A DNA stretch of 64,000 nt, from assembly GCF_002750855.1 (NCBI RefSeq), contig NZ_NWUC01000011.1:1-64000 (forward strand), read 5' to 3'. Below, in pieces: positions 47,914 to 55,821 of the stretch (position 1 is the stretch's first letter; each line of letters opens with the position of its first letter). The notes beneath the pieces are model-generated. The model did no database searches. It saw nothing but the letters and a program-made list of their open reading frames with translations, and was not told the DNA's origin. The stretch comes from Neopararhizobium haloflavum (lineage in GTDB: Bacteria; Pseudomonadota; Alphaproteobacteria; Rhizobiales; Rhizobiaceae). A program made the translations under genes and the position numbers.

Positions 47914-49180
47914 CCTCGTTCCTCCCGGCCTTGTCGAGCGCCCCCCGTTCGGCGCGGCGGCGGCGGCGCAAACGGCCTTCGGCGCCGCCAGGTAGAGCGG
48001 CGAGATCGTCCATTTCCGCCTTGACGCTCAGCGCCCCACCGGGACGCCAGGCAAGCTTGGTGCGAACGGCCTCGTCGATATCGACGAGGCTGCGCCTGCG
48101 CAGCTTACGACGCTGCAGCTCTGCGATGCGCAAGCCGAGCGTCGTTGTCTCGTCCAGCACAAGCCGGGCGGCCGCCTCGACGGCCTGCGGCTCGACGAGA
48201 ATCTGGACCTGCGTCGCCAGCCGTCCCTTCTTGCCGTAGAGCGGGAGCTGGAAGACCTCCAGCACGCCAGGAGCCAGGCGGATCGAGTCGAGCGCGACGG
48301 CGAGGTCCTCGGCCGACTGATCATCGATCTCGAACTGGATCGAGGCGATCTGGTCGGCGATCACCGGATGTCCGGTGGCGGCAAAGGCGAGGCAGCGCGT
48401 GACATTGGCAAGTCCGGGTAATTTGCGCGTACCGAAACCGCATCCAGTCGCGATCAGCATCGACGGCGCCTGGGAGGCGGAATGCCGTCCGCCAAATCGG
48501 GTTAGATATTTCAAGATGGCGGCGCCTGTGGGCGTCACCCGCTCGCCTGAAACGCCGTCGTCGATGACCTCCAGTCCTTTCAACAGCAAAGCCGTCGCGG
48601 GTGCGGGCACCGGAAGTACGCCGTGCGCGGTGCGCACCCTGCCGGCGCCGAGTGGGATCGGCGACCAAGTCCAGCGCGCCGGCTCAATGGCATCGATCAG
48701 GAAAGCGGCAGCGACGAAATCGACGATGGAATCGAGCGCACCCACCTCATGGAAGACGACATCGTCCGGCGAGACGCCGTGGACGGCTCCTTCTGCCTCG
48801 GCAAGAAGCCGGAACAATCCATGGGCATGGACGCGCGCACCGTCAGCGAGACCAGAGCTGTCAAGCCACCGGCAGATGTCGCGATAGGCGCGATGCCCAT
48901 GGCCGTGCTCGTGTTCATGTTCATGGCCATGTGCATGCCGTATCTCGGCCACATCGGTCCCATCGACCAGAAACCGCCGACCCACCAGCGCGTCGTCACG
49001 GTAGGTCACAAGCGAAACATGTACCGGATCAGGAAAGTTCAGTTCGTGCAACAGAGCGGACAGTTTCTCTGCCTTTTCAGGGAATGCGTCGCAAACCGCC
49101 GCCACAAACATGTCGCCGGCCAGTCCGCCGATCAGATCAAGGTGTATGCGGGTGGGGCTGCCATCCTCCGGCGCAGGCAT
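47906..49180 (-). CDS. larC: Nickel insertase LarC
   Basis: LarC is a CTP-dependent cyclometallase that inserts nickel into the sulfur-bearing nucleotide to finish the NPN cofactor. The 424 residues form one uninterrupted frame; in L. plantarum the gene is split by a programmed frameshift. The N-terminus IHLDLIGGLAGDMF is the family start, and a histidine-rich run at 82-96 (RHAHGHEHEHEHGHGHR) probably holds nickel. The C-terminal 25 residues are strongly basic then acidic, and variable. It lies one base from the larA stop. Confidence 0.94.
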   Translation of the reverse strand: MPAPEDGSPTRIHLDLIGGLAGDMFVAAVCDAFPEKAEKLSALLHELNFPDPVHVSLVTYRDDALVGRRFLVDGTDVAEIRHAHGHEHEHEHGHGHRAYRDICRWLDSSGLADGARVHAHGLFRLLAEAEGAVHGVSPDDVVFHEVGALDSIVDFVAAAFLIDAIEPARWTWSPIPLGAGRVRTAHGVLPVPAPATALLLKGLEVIDDGVSGERVTPTGAAILKYLTRFGGRHSASQAPSMLIATGCGFGTRKLPGLANVTRCLAFAATGHPVIADQIASIQFEIDDQSAEDLAVALDSIRLAPGVLEVFQLPLYGKKGRLATQVQILVEPQAVEAAARLVLDETTTLGLRIAELQRRKLRRRSLVDIDEAVRTKLAWRPGGALSVKAEMDDLAALPGGAEGRLRRRRRAERGALDKAGRNEDE

Positions 49181-49181
49181 G

Positions 49182-50576
49182 TCACTCCTCCACGATGAAT
49201 TTTATTCGTGGCCTACTCCAGAAGGTCGGCGCCACGACGGTTACGGGATTCTTGCCGCAATGTCTTTCCGCAATCTTCCACGCGCTCTCAAAATCGGTCG
49301 TCGGCGTGATGCCAAGGCTGCGGAACGCGCCGGGATTCGTCGTCCCGGCCATGACGACCGCACCTGCCCGGTCCAGCGTGTATTCCAGCTCGTAGAACAG
49401 CCAGAATGCATGCAGCGGCGGATAGCCGAAGCCATCATGATAGGGATGGCGGTATTGCGGACGCGCATCGAACTCGGCCTCGTGATCGACCATCTCGCGC
49501 ACGCGATGGCACCGGGCGTAGAGATCCGCCGCGTCCTGGTAGGAGGGATATCGCGCCAGGTCGATCTGGCCGCGGCTTGGCGACATCGCAATCACCACGC
49601 CGCCTTCGCGCAGCACGGGTCCTGCGGGACTGTAGCGCGGGGGAACCAGTGCGCCGACGGCGGCGATAAGCGTGTTGTCGGAACTGCCGTAGGAATACGC
49701 CGGTGGAAGGCCGACGATCAGAACGTCGGCTTGCGGCACCTTGCGTGATACCGATTTGGTTGCAAGTTCCCAGGCCGGCGCCGACACGGCCCCGGCGGAC
49801 CCGGCAAACACATTGATGAAACGGCCGCCCGTGGCTGTGACGGCGTTGACGTAGAATGTCTTCTTGCCTGTCGCCTCTTCGAGGAAAGCCGTCATCTCCT
49901 CCTTCATTCCGACTTTCTTGGCGCCGGTCTTGCGCGATTTTCGCATTGGATCGGGAATGGTATTGAAGCTGTGATGCGACGCGATCGAGCGCGTCGAAGC
50001 CAGGCCGACGATCACGCCCGTCCCGGTGAAGCCGCGCCAGGGCTGCGCCGAGACGTTGCCCTGATATATCTGCAGGTCCGCTTCCATGAAATCGCGGTTG
50101 TGTTCAACGTGACGGCCGCTTTCGGTGACACCGAAATAGATCAGCCCCTCCTGATCGGCGCAATCGTGATTGCGGATCTGACCGGAACGCCAGAACCGGT
50201 TGAAGATCGCGGGGCCGAGATGATTGGCGAGTTCGGAGCGGGTGTTCTTGCGGTGATTGCTGCAGGCATTGATCAACAGGATATCCCTGTCGGGAACGCC
50301 CGCACGGTTCAATTCGTCGACGATGATCGGCAGGATCGTGCGCGGCGGCAGGTTTGGCCGGGTGATATCATCGAAACCGATCGCCACCTTCATTCCGGGT
50401 CGGGCGAGATCTGCCAGCGGCGGACTGTCCAGCGGGTTGCGCAGCGCGGCGAGAATTGCCTCTTCCGGATTTTCGAGGAGCGGAGGGTCTTCGTATTCTA
50501 CCACCACTGCCTCGTTCGGGACGTCGATATCGATCTTCCGGTCGCCATAATCGACCGCGATGCGTTTGGTCGTCAT
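49182..50576 (-). CDS. LarA-family nickel-dependent racemase homologue
   Basis: This is a member of the lactate racemase family (DUF2088), 464 residues against 424 in L. plantarum LarA. Conserved features include FDDITRPNLPP (68-78, substrate/phosphate site), His108 in CSNHRKNT, NHD at 136-138, and His201/His202 matching His200. However, the segment that should supply His174 and the cofactor-anchoring Lys184 (GFSGGRK in LarA) reads QPWRGFTGTGVIVG (178-191), with Trp180 and Val188 instead. So it probably uses the cofactor non-covalently and acts on another 2-hydroxy acid. The operon supplies all three cofactor enzymes. Confidence 0.88.
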   Translation of the reverse strand: MTTKRIAVDYGDRKIDIDVPNEAVVVEYEDPPLLENPEEAILAALRNPLDSPPLADLARPGMKVAIGFDDITRPNLPPRTILPIIVDELNRAGVPDRDILLINACSNHRKNTRSELANHLGPAIFNRFWRSGQIRNHDCADQEGLIYFGVTESGRHVEHNRDFMEADLQIYQGNVSAQPWRGFTGTGVIVGLASTRSIASHHSFNTIPDPMRKSRKTGAKKVGMKEEMTAFLEEATGKKTFYVNAVTATGGRFINVFAGSAGAVSAPAWELATKSVSRKVPQADVLIVGLPPAYSYGSSDNTLIAAVGALVPPRYSPAGPVLREGGVVIAMSPSRGQIDLARYPSYQDAADLYARCHRVREMVDHEAEFDARPQYRHPYHDGFGYPPLHAFWLFYELEYTLDRAGAVVMAGTTNPGAFRSLGITPTTDFESAWKIAERHCGKNPVTVVAPTFWSRPRIKFIVEE

Positions 50577-50579
50577 GTC

Positions 50580-52124
50580 TCAGGCTCCTCTTCCTTCGGC
50601 GGTCGGTGGCGCGGATGTGTTGACCAGTCCGGCAAGCCGGCTGCGCATGACCTTCCCCATCGCATTGCGTGGCAGTTCTTCGACGAAATGCACGACTTCG
50701 GGCAGCTTGAACGTGCTGAGCGCGCCGCCGCAATGTTCGATCAAATCGCCGGCCTCAATCGACGGGTCGGCGACAACGAACAGGCCGACGATTTCACCCC
50801 AGATCCGGTCCGGCAGCCCAACGACAGCGGCTTCGTGCACGAGAGGGTGACGCAACACAACCGCCTCGACCTCCAGCGGCGAGATGTTCTCGCCGCCACG
50901 CACGATCATCTCTTTTGCGCGTCCCACCATCACGACATAACCGTCCTCATCCATCCGAGCCAGATCGCCGGTGCACAACCAGCCGTCGCGGAATGTCTTT
51001 TGCGTGTTGTCGGGATCGCGATAATAGCCTTTCATGACCGTTTCGCCGCGCACTTCGATCTCGCCCGTTTCGCCGGCCGGCACGCAGCGTCCCGTATCAT
51101 CGACGATCCGCACCTCCTGCGGCGGAAGCGCCTTTCCGATCGATCCGAACTTGCGCGGGCCTTCGAGCGGGTTCATCGTGGTGATTGCCGTCGTCTCGGT
51201 CAGGCCGAAGGTCTCCAGCAGCAATCCCTCGCCGAAGCGCGCCTCGAAACGGCGTGCGAGTTCCACACTGGTTGGCGCAGACGCCACCTTGATATATTTC
51301 AGCGCGATCTCGCTTGATGGCGGTGCGGTCGCTTCATGCTCCAGAAGCAGGGCCAGAATGGTCGGCGAAGCGCTGAAACTGTCTGCGCGCTCGTCACGGC
51401 ATTGTGCCCAGAGGCGGGTGGCGCTGAAACGCCTGCGCAGGATCACGGTCGCTCCGGCGGAAAGAAACGGCAATGTGCTGAACATCAATCCGTTGGTGTG
51501 AAACAGCGGCATCACACAGAGCGTGCGATCCGATGGCCCGATCCGAAAGCCGCGGCGCACATATTCGACCGCTCGCACGACGTTGCGGTGACTTAGCATC
51601 ACACCCTTGGGATCCCCCGTCGTTCCCGACGTGTAGATCAGGAGCGCTCCGTCCTCATCGTCCAGCGGCGGCTGAAGCACGAACGTGTCCGCGGAGGCAA
51701 GAACATCGCGCTCGTCCGAGCGGGCATAGGCCGGCGGCAGGTCCGCGCCAAGAACCAAGACATGCGGATGTGTCGACAAGAGTGGCATCGTCTGCTCTAT
51801 AAGCGCGGCAAATTCCCGGCCGACCACGATGACATGGCTGCCGGCATGCCCCAAAATATAAGCGAGTTCGGCAGGCGTCAGGCGGTTGTTCAACGGGTTG
51901 GCGATGAAACCAGCGCGAAAGGCGCCGATATAGCCGGCCACCAGCAAGGGATCGTTGCCCATCAGGAAGCTGACGCGGTCTCCGGCATCCAGCCCGATTG
52001 CGCGAAAATGGTTCGCAAATCGATTCGCGAGGCCGTCCAGCACCTCGTGCGAATACAACTTGTTATCCTCGAAAGCGATTGCAACGTTGTTATGGTGTGG
52101 CTGGATTAGGTCTCCGGCGAACAT
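50580..52124 (-). CDS. Acyl-CoA ligase (AMP-forming), lar operon
   Basis: This is a second island ligase, 514 residues, distinct from the one at 41482. Motifs: YTSGTTGDPKGVMLSH, DGWLCTGDLARMDEDGYV, GRAKEMIVRGGENI and the catalytic lysine in LPRNAMGKVMRSRL. It is first in the lar operon, three bases before larA, so ligase and racemase-like protein are co-translated: one stereoisomer is probably made and then activated. ATG 52124 is the start fitting the conserved N-terminal domain; a longer open frame upstream crosses the promoter and the LysR gene. Confidence 0.9.
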   Translation of the reverse strand: MFAGDLIQPHHNNVAIAFEDNKLYSHEVLDGLANRFANHFRAIGLDAGDRVSFLMGNDPLLVAGYIGAFRAGFIANPLNNRLTPAELAYILGHAGSHVIVVGREFAALIEQTMPLLSTHPHVLVLGADLPPAYARSDERDVLASADTFVLQPPLDDEDGALLIYTSGTTGDPKGVMLSHRNVVRAVEYVRRGFRIGPSDRTLCVMPLFHTNGLMFSTLPFLSAGATVILRRRFSATRLWAQCRDERADSFSASPTILALLLEHEATAPPSSEIALKYIKVASAPTSVELARRFEARFGEGLLLETFGLTETTAITTMNPLEGPRKFGSIGKALPPQEVRIVDDTGRCVPAGETGEIEVRGETVMKGYYRDPDNTQKTFRDGWLCTGDLARMDEDGYVVMVGRAKEMIVRGGENISPLEVEAVVLRHPLVHEAAVVGLPDRIWGEIVGLFVVADPSIEAGDLIEHCGGALSTFKLPEVVHFVEELPRNAMGKVMRSRLAGLVNTSAPPTAEGRGA

Positions 52125-52212
52125 GGGCGGCTCGGTCGCTGTGCAATTGTCGATACCCCATCTTACGGTCTGGCGCACGGGCGATAAAAACGATAATAAT
52201 TGAGCGAAACCA

Positions 52213-52227
52213 ATCGAAATATTCGAT
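52213..52227. promoter_or_regulatory. LysR-type operator palindrome
   Basis: The 15-base sequence atcgaaatattcgat is a perfect 6+3+6 inverted repeat and contains the classic T-N11-A LysR box. It lies 10 bases before the TTG start of the LysR gene and about 90 bases from the start of the divergent ligase-lar operon. It is probably the recognition site through which the regulator represses itself and activates the lar operon. Confidence 0.65.
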
Positions 52228-52236
52228 AGGAAAGCA

Positions 52237-53112
52237 TTGAACCTTGTGCAACTCGAAACCCTGATCGCGATTGTCGAGCAGGGCAGCTTCGCACGGGCCG
52301 GCGCAGCCCTTGGCGCTACGCAGTCAACGGTCTCCGCCCGCATCCGGGAGTTGGAGCGATTCGTCGGCGCCGAACTGTTCGATAGGAGCGGGTACCGGGT
52401 TTCGCTCACCGCTAAGGGTGAAGAAGTACTCGAATTTGCCCACCAATATGCAAGCCGCGCTAACGCGATAAGCCGTCGATATCGCGATCCTGCCAACATT
52501 ACTGATCTCGTCAGGATAGGTGTCGTCGGCATGGTCGCTCATACTTGGCTGCCTTTGATGGTCTCCGCGTTGCTGCGCCGATATCCCCGTTTGAAGCTGA
52601 GTCTGGATGTAGGTTTGACGCGCGTATTGATAGAACATTTGCGCCAGGGTCGGATCGATCACGCGATCATCGCGGGCTCTTTGGATGAACCCGGAATTGA
52701 ATCGGTTTCGATCGGAAGGGATGAGTTTGTTTGGACTGCCGCACCATCCTTTTCGCTACCAGCGGAAAGTGTCGATTTGAACGACCTCCGGGGACGGCCA
52801 ATACTTGCGCTGAGTGTCGATTCTTACCACTATCCCGTTATCGAGCGCTGGTTTCGGGAGAATGAATTGCCTTTCGAACCCGTTATTTCGTGCAACAACA
52901 TGAATGTGTTGGCTGAACTCACGGCTGCTGGCCACGGCATCAGCCTTCTTCCACGACAGTGCTATAAAAGGGAAATCGCCGAAGGTCGGCTAAGGGTATT
53001 GCCTATCGAACCGCGCTATCCAGAAGTAGATCTCTCCTTTGTGTCGCGAAGATCCTCCGATAGCGTGGTCTGCTCGGCGCTCCTTAAAGCTATCACCGAA
53101 ATCCGCAGTTGA
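52237..53112 (+). CDS. LysR family transcriptional regulator
   Basis: This is an inducer-responsive regulator of 291 residues. The N-terminal helix-turn-helix spans about 2-60 (LETLIAIVEQGSFARAGAAL, QSTVSARIRELERFVGAELF) and the C-terminal half is the substrate-binding domain. Translation starts at TTG 52237, with AGGAA five bases upstream; no ATG fits. It diverges from the lar operon and shares with it a 112-base control region holding a perfect LysR box, so it almost certainly regulates that operon. The ligand is presumably the hydroxy acid or its CoA ester (inference). Confidence 0.9.
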   Translation: MNLVQLETLIAIVEQGSFARAGAALGATQSTVSARIRELERFVGAELFDRSGYRVSLTAKGEEVLEFAHQYASRANAISRRYRDPANITDLVRIGVVGMVAHTWLPLMVSALLRRYPRLKLSLDVGLTRVLIEHLRQGRIDHAIIAGSLDEPGIESVSIGRDEFVWTAAPSFSLPAESVDLNDLRGRPILALSVDSYHYPVIERWFRENELPFEPVISCNNMNVLAELTAAGHGISLLPRQCYKREIAEGRLRVLPIEPRYPEVDLSFVSRRSSDSVVCSALLKAITEIRS

Positions 53113-53547
53113 GGCAGAAGACAACGAGTGGTGGCCCTTTTTCCTAGTTTGGGGCAAGGAAGCCATGACGGGGATTGGCAATTTCAGTGACGATTTCGAG
53201 CGCGATGCGATCACCCAGATCACCGACAGCGGTTAGCCGATTGCCGAGGTCTCGGCAAACCGCATCGCTCGGGCCGTCGTCCCAGGCGACACGAACCGAA
53301 AGGTGCCGGTCAAAAGCGGCTGACTCTGGATTGCAGGCTGAAGTCGTGCAGCGACCGCTACCCCGGCCAGATACAGAAGGTCGCGCTTGCGGCGAAGGTA
53401 TTGGCGCATTCCGCGCCCAAATTGACCCTTTCGGCTGCCCTCCAGCGACGTCTCTCACCAATATTGGCGAGGCTTTGCCGCCTTAAAGGTGTAATCGTCA
53501 CCAGACCATCAATGATACCGTGCGTTCTTTGAGCTGGGAGGCGAGTC
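53113..53547. other. Spacer with a decayed transposase fragment
   Basis: This 435-base stretch follows the LysR gene. Besides the IS3-type transposase remnant at 53165 I see no intact gene. A 105-codon frame on the minus strand (53144-53461) mirrors the remnant and lacks protein character. A good ribosome site (GGGAGG) for the next gene sits at its right end. Confidence 0.5.
53165..53290 (+). pseudogene. IS3-family transposase orfA remnant
   Basis: From ATG 53165 the frame reads MTGIGNFSDDFERDAITQIT then DSG, an in-frame TAG, and PIAEVSA. This follows the helix-turn-helix start of IS3-family OrfA (pattern FSDEFKRDAVAQITERGYPVAEVS in intact copies, from memory), with TAG at the position of the Tyr codon. 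Similarity fades after about 53270. No orfB or inverted repeats could be defined. It marks a past insertion at the boundary between the lar island and the accessory segment. The right end is approximate. Confidence 0.65.
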
Positions 53548-54177
53548 ATGCTCTGCGACACGGCGCGCTTTGAACTAAGTGAGTTGAGCAGAATAATGCT
53601 TCGACGGTACGCTTGGTCCGCCGCTGCGACTCCCGTGTTTGTATATCGCGCCGTGTTGGTCGCAAGCTTACTGCTCATCTCCGCGACCTCAGCGTTTTCT
53701 CAGGATGGCGGAACGATCCTGAGCAAGACGTGGCGATACTTTATTGAGCGTTGCTCATTCGCCTATACCGAGCCGCAGCGATACTTGGACGACTTAGCCG
53801 CTGGACGCGGCAATATCGGAAGCACTCCAGATGGATCCATCCTGCGAGCGGGTACTACCGGAGTTCAGTTGCACGATAGCTTCGCAATGCTAGAGGGCGG
53901 AAACCGAAGACGACACGAGTGCTACGTGATGGGGCATTTTGATGCGGATCCCATCTCGGCCGAGAGGCTGAACGATGACTTTGTCCAAAACGTCGTAAAT
54001 CAGCCTGGAATTACGGTGACTGGTGGTCGTTCTTCGGAGGAATTGGACAAATTCTATCCAGCAATCCCCTATCGCTACGTCGTACTGGGTGCTCTGCCCA
54101 ATAACATTGTGGTCTTCATCACGTTGGGACAGTCCGTGGTTGAGATCCAATCCGGCTACGAATTCGCGAGGGACTAG
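53548..54177 (+). CDS. Exported protein of unknown function, tandem copy 1
   Basis: I do not recognise a family. The 209-residue product has a signal peptide-like hydrophobic segment (about 32-50, ending TSAFSQ). A GGGAGG site 7 bases before ATG 53548 supports that start and implies a long N-terminal region; ATG 53596 would give a conventional signal peptide. The mature part contains ILSKTWRYFIERCSFAYTEP and RRRHECYVMGHF, both repeated in the next gene. The two cysteines may pair in the periplasm. Base composition looks more AT-rich than the core genes. Confidence 0.75.
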   Translation: MLCDTARFELSELSRIMLRRYAWSAAATPVFVYRAVLVASLLLISATSAFSQDGGTILSKTWRYFIERCSFAYTEPQRYLDDLAAGRGNIGSTPDGSILRAGTTGVQLHDSFAMLEGGNRRRHECYVMGHFDADPISAERLNDDFVQNVVNQPGITVTGGRSSEELDKFYPAIPYRYVVLGALPNNIVVFITLGQSVVEIQSGYEFARD

Positions 54178-54180
54178 ATC

Positions 54181-54796
54181 ATGCGGCGGCTACTGAGCCA
54201 TACCTTAGATCGCAACCCAGTCTCGGTGACGTGCTCTCGATCCTTCGTCCCTGCGTTGACCGCACTGCTGGTGCAGCATTGACCTGACGCACGCGCAGGA
54301 GCAATCGAAATCGATCCTTGAAAAGACTTGGTACTATTTTCTTGATCGCTGCAGCCTCGCCTACACTGACATGGACGAATATCTGAGGACCATCGGCGAA
54401 GGAACCAATACAAACGATATCGGAAGTACACTGGACAGAAACGTAAGGTGGTCGTTTGCAGCCACCGACGCCACGGCTGTGCAAACTACGACCCTCATCG
54501 TGGGAGAGCGTCGCGTCCAGGAATGTTACGTCCAAGGTGCATTGGAGGGTGACCAAGCGCGATCAGAGGCGCTGAACGTGGCAATCCTCCAAGATTTGAA
54601 AGCACGAGCAGGTTTGACGACAGCTGGAGGTCCGATGCCCCCAACACCCCTTGGGTCTGGGGGCGTATCAGGAATTGGGGAGGGCACTTACGGCTATGTC
54701 ATAATCGGCGTGCTACCAGAAGACATCATGACTGAAGTCCATATTTCGCCTTGGTATTTTGAAGCGATGTCCGTTCAAACGGGTGGGCGTGATTAA
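54181..54796 (+). pseudogene. Exported protein, tandem copy 2, frameshifted
   Basis: This is a paralogue of the preceding gene, broken near its signal peptide. From ATG 54181 the frame encodes a leader-like MRRLLSHTLDRNP...VPALTALLVQH and stops at about 54280. The body continues in the frame shifted by one base: LTHAQEQSKSILEKTWYYFL then DRCSLAYTDMDEYL. This aligns with ILSKTWRYFIERCSFAYTEP of copy 1 and restores a signal cleavage site (THA/Q). The downstream part also repeats RRVQECYVQG. Internal ATG 54371 gives 141 residues without a leader, unlikely to be exported. It is either a real pseudogene or a single-base sequence error. Confidence 0.75.
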
Positions 54797-54889
54797 AAGT
54801 GGTTTCTACACATCGACATCGGCATTATGTACTTGGTAATCGATTTACATCATCTATCGTTACTTATTTCCCCTATGTGAGAGGCGCAA

Positions 54890-55678
54890 GTGTCAAAGAT
54901 TACAGCAAAAATCCGACAATCTGCGTGGGCGGTCTTACTAGCGTTTGCAGTTCTGCTTGGCTTCCTGTCTGCCTCCGGCATTGCTTCAGGTCAAGAGATA
55001 GAAGGATTGCATCGCGATGCCACAAGGGCCATTGAGGCGCAAATCCGCGCGTCAGGGTTGCGCTCGCCACAGGTCAGCATTTTTTATGGGGACTTGACAG
55101 GTGAAAGAACGAACGACGCGATTTCCTTTGTGTATCATGATGTTGGCGGCAGCGGCCCCCAACTGGTCACTTGGGTCTGGCGCGAGTCTGGCGGAGACTA
55201 CACCCTGTCTCGAACGGTCTCCAGCGACGAGGTGTTTGGCTACGATCCTCGCAACGCGACGTTTGCCCTTGATCGTATCTCGGTGACGACAACCGTGCCA
55301 CAGAGCAATGATGCTCACTGCTGTCCCACGGGCGAGCGGACGTTCACGCTGGACGTTAGCAGCGGCGATGCGGTTGACACTCTGCCTGCCGAATTGCAGA
55401 AAATCACGCAATTCCTGGACGTTCCCTTTGCGGAAACCGACCGCGTAGGATCACAGGAATGGTGCTCGAGCCAAAGCATTGTCAGCGGGCTCGATCCGAA
55501 CGGCGACGGGTTTTTAGCCGTCCGCGCAGGTCCAGGGACGGAATACCGGAAAATCGACCAACTCCATAATGGTGATGCTGTCTATATTTGCGGCGCGAGG
55601 GGGGATTGGTTAGCCATCGTCTACGGCCCCTCCAAATCGAACGCAGGTTGGGCGCACAGCCGCTGGCTGGCCGGATGA
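54890..55678 (+). CDS. Exported SH3b-domain protein
   Basis: The 262-residue product starts at GTG 54890, with GAGAGG five bases upstream. It has a signal peptide (about 1-35, ending IASGQ). The middle region has no recognised family (GDLTGERTNDAISFVYHDVG resembles secreted proteins that respond to inputs over time, function unknown). The C-terminal bacterial SH3 domain (about 198-260: FLAVRAGPGTEYRKIDQLHN, VYICGARGDWLAIVY, GWAHSRWLAG) commonly binds cell wall or protein peptides. It lies in the accessory segment after the tandem exported proteins. Confidence 0.82.
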   Translation: MSKITAKIRQSAWAVLLAFAVLLGFLSASGIASGQEIEGLHRDATRAIEAQIRASGLRSPQVSIFYGDLTGERTNDAISFVYHDVGGSGPQLVTWVWRESGGDYTLSRTVSSDEVFGYDPRNATFALDRISVTTTVPQSNDAHCCPTGERTFTLDVSSGDAVDTLPAELQKITQFLDVPFAETDRVGSQEWCSSQSIVSGLDPNGDGFLAVRAGPGTEYRKIDQLHNGDAVYICGARGDWLAIVYGPSKSNAGWAHSRWLAG

Positions 55679-55821
55679 TACCGGCCTCTGTCATCGGCGT
55701 TCCGGGCCCCGCCGACACTCGTGATGATGTAATCCTTTCGTTCATACTGCTCGCAGATCATGCACCTTCCCAGGTAGGGCATTTCAGGGCAAGATCGCGT
55801 TTTGGCTGGGGAGCCGGTCTC

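Noticed and set aside
49182-50576. Calling this gene plain lactate racemase larA
   Set aside because: The segment holding His174 and Lys184 in LarA is not conserved and the context is CoA catabolism, so lactate is not a safe substrate call.
53144-53461. 105-codon minus-strand frame after lysR
   Set aside because: It is antisense to the transposase remnant and has no recognisable features.
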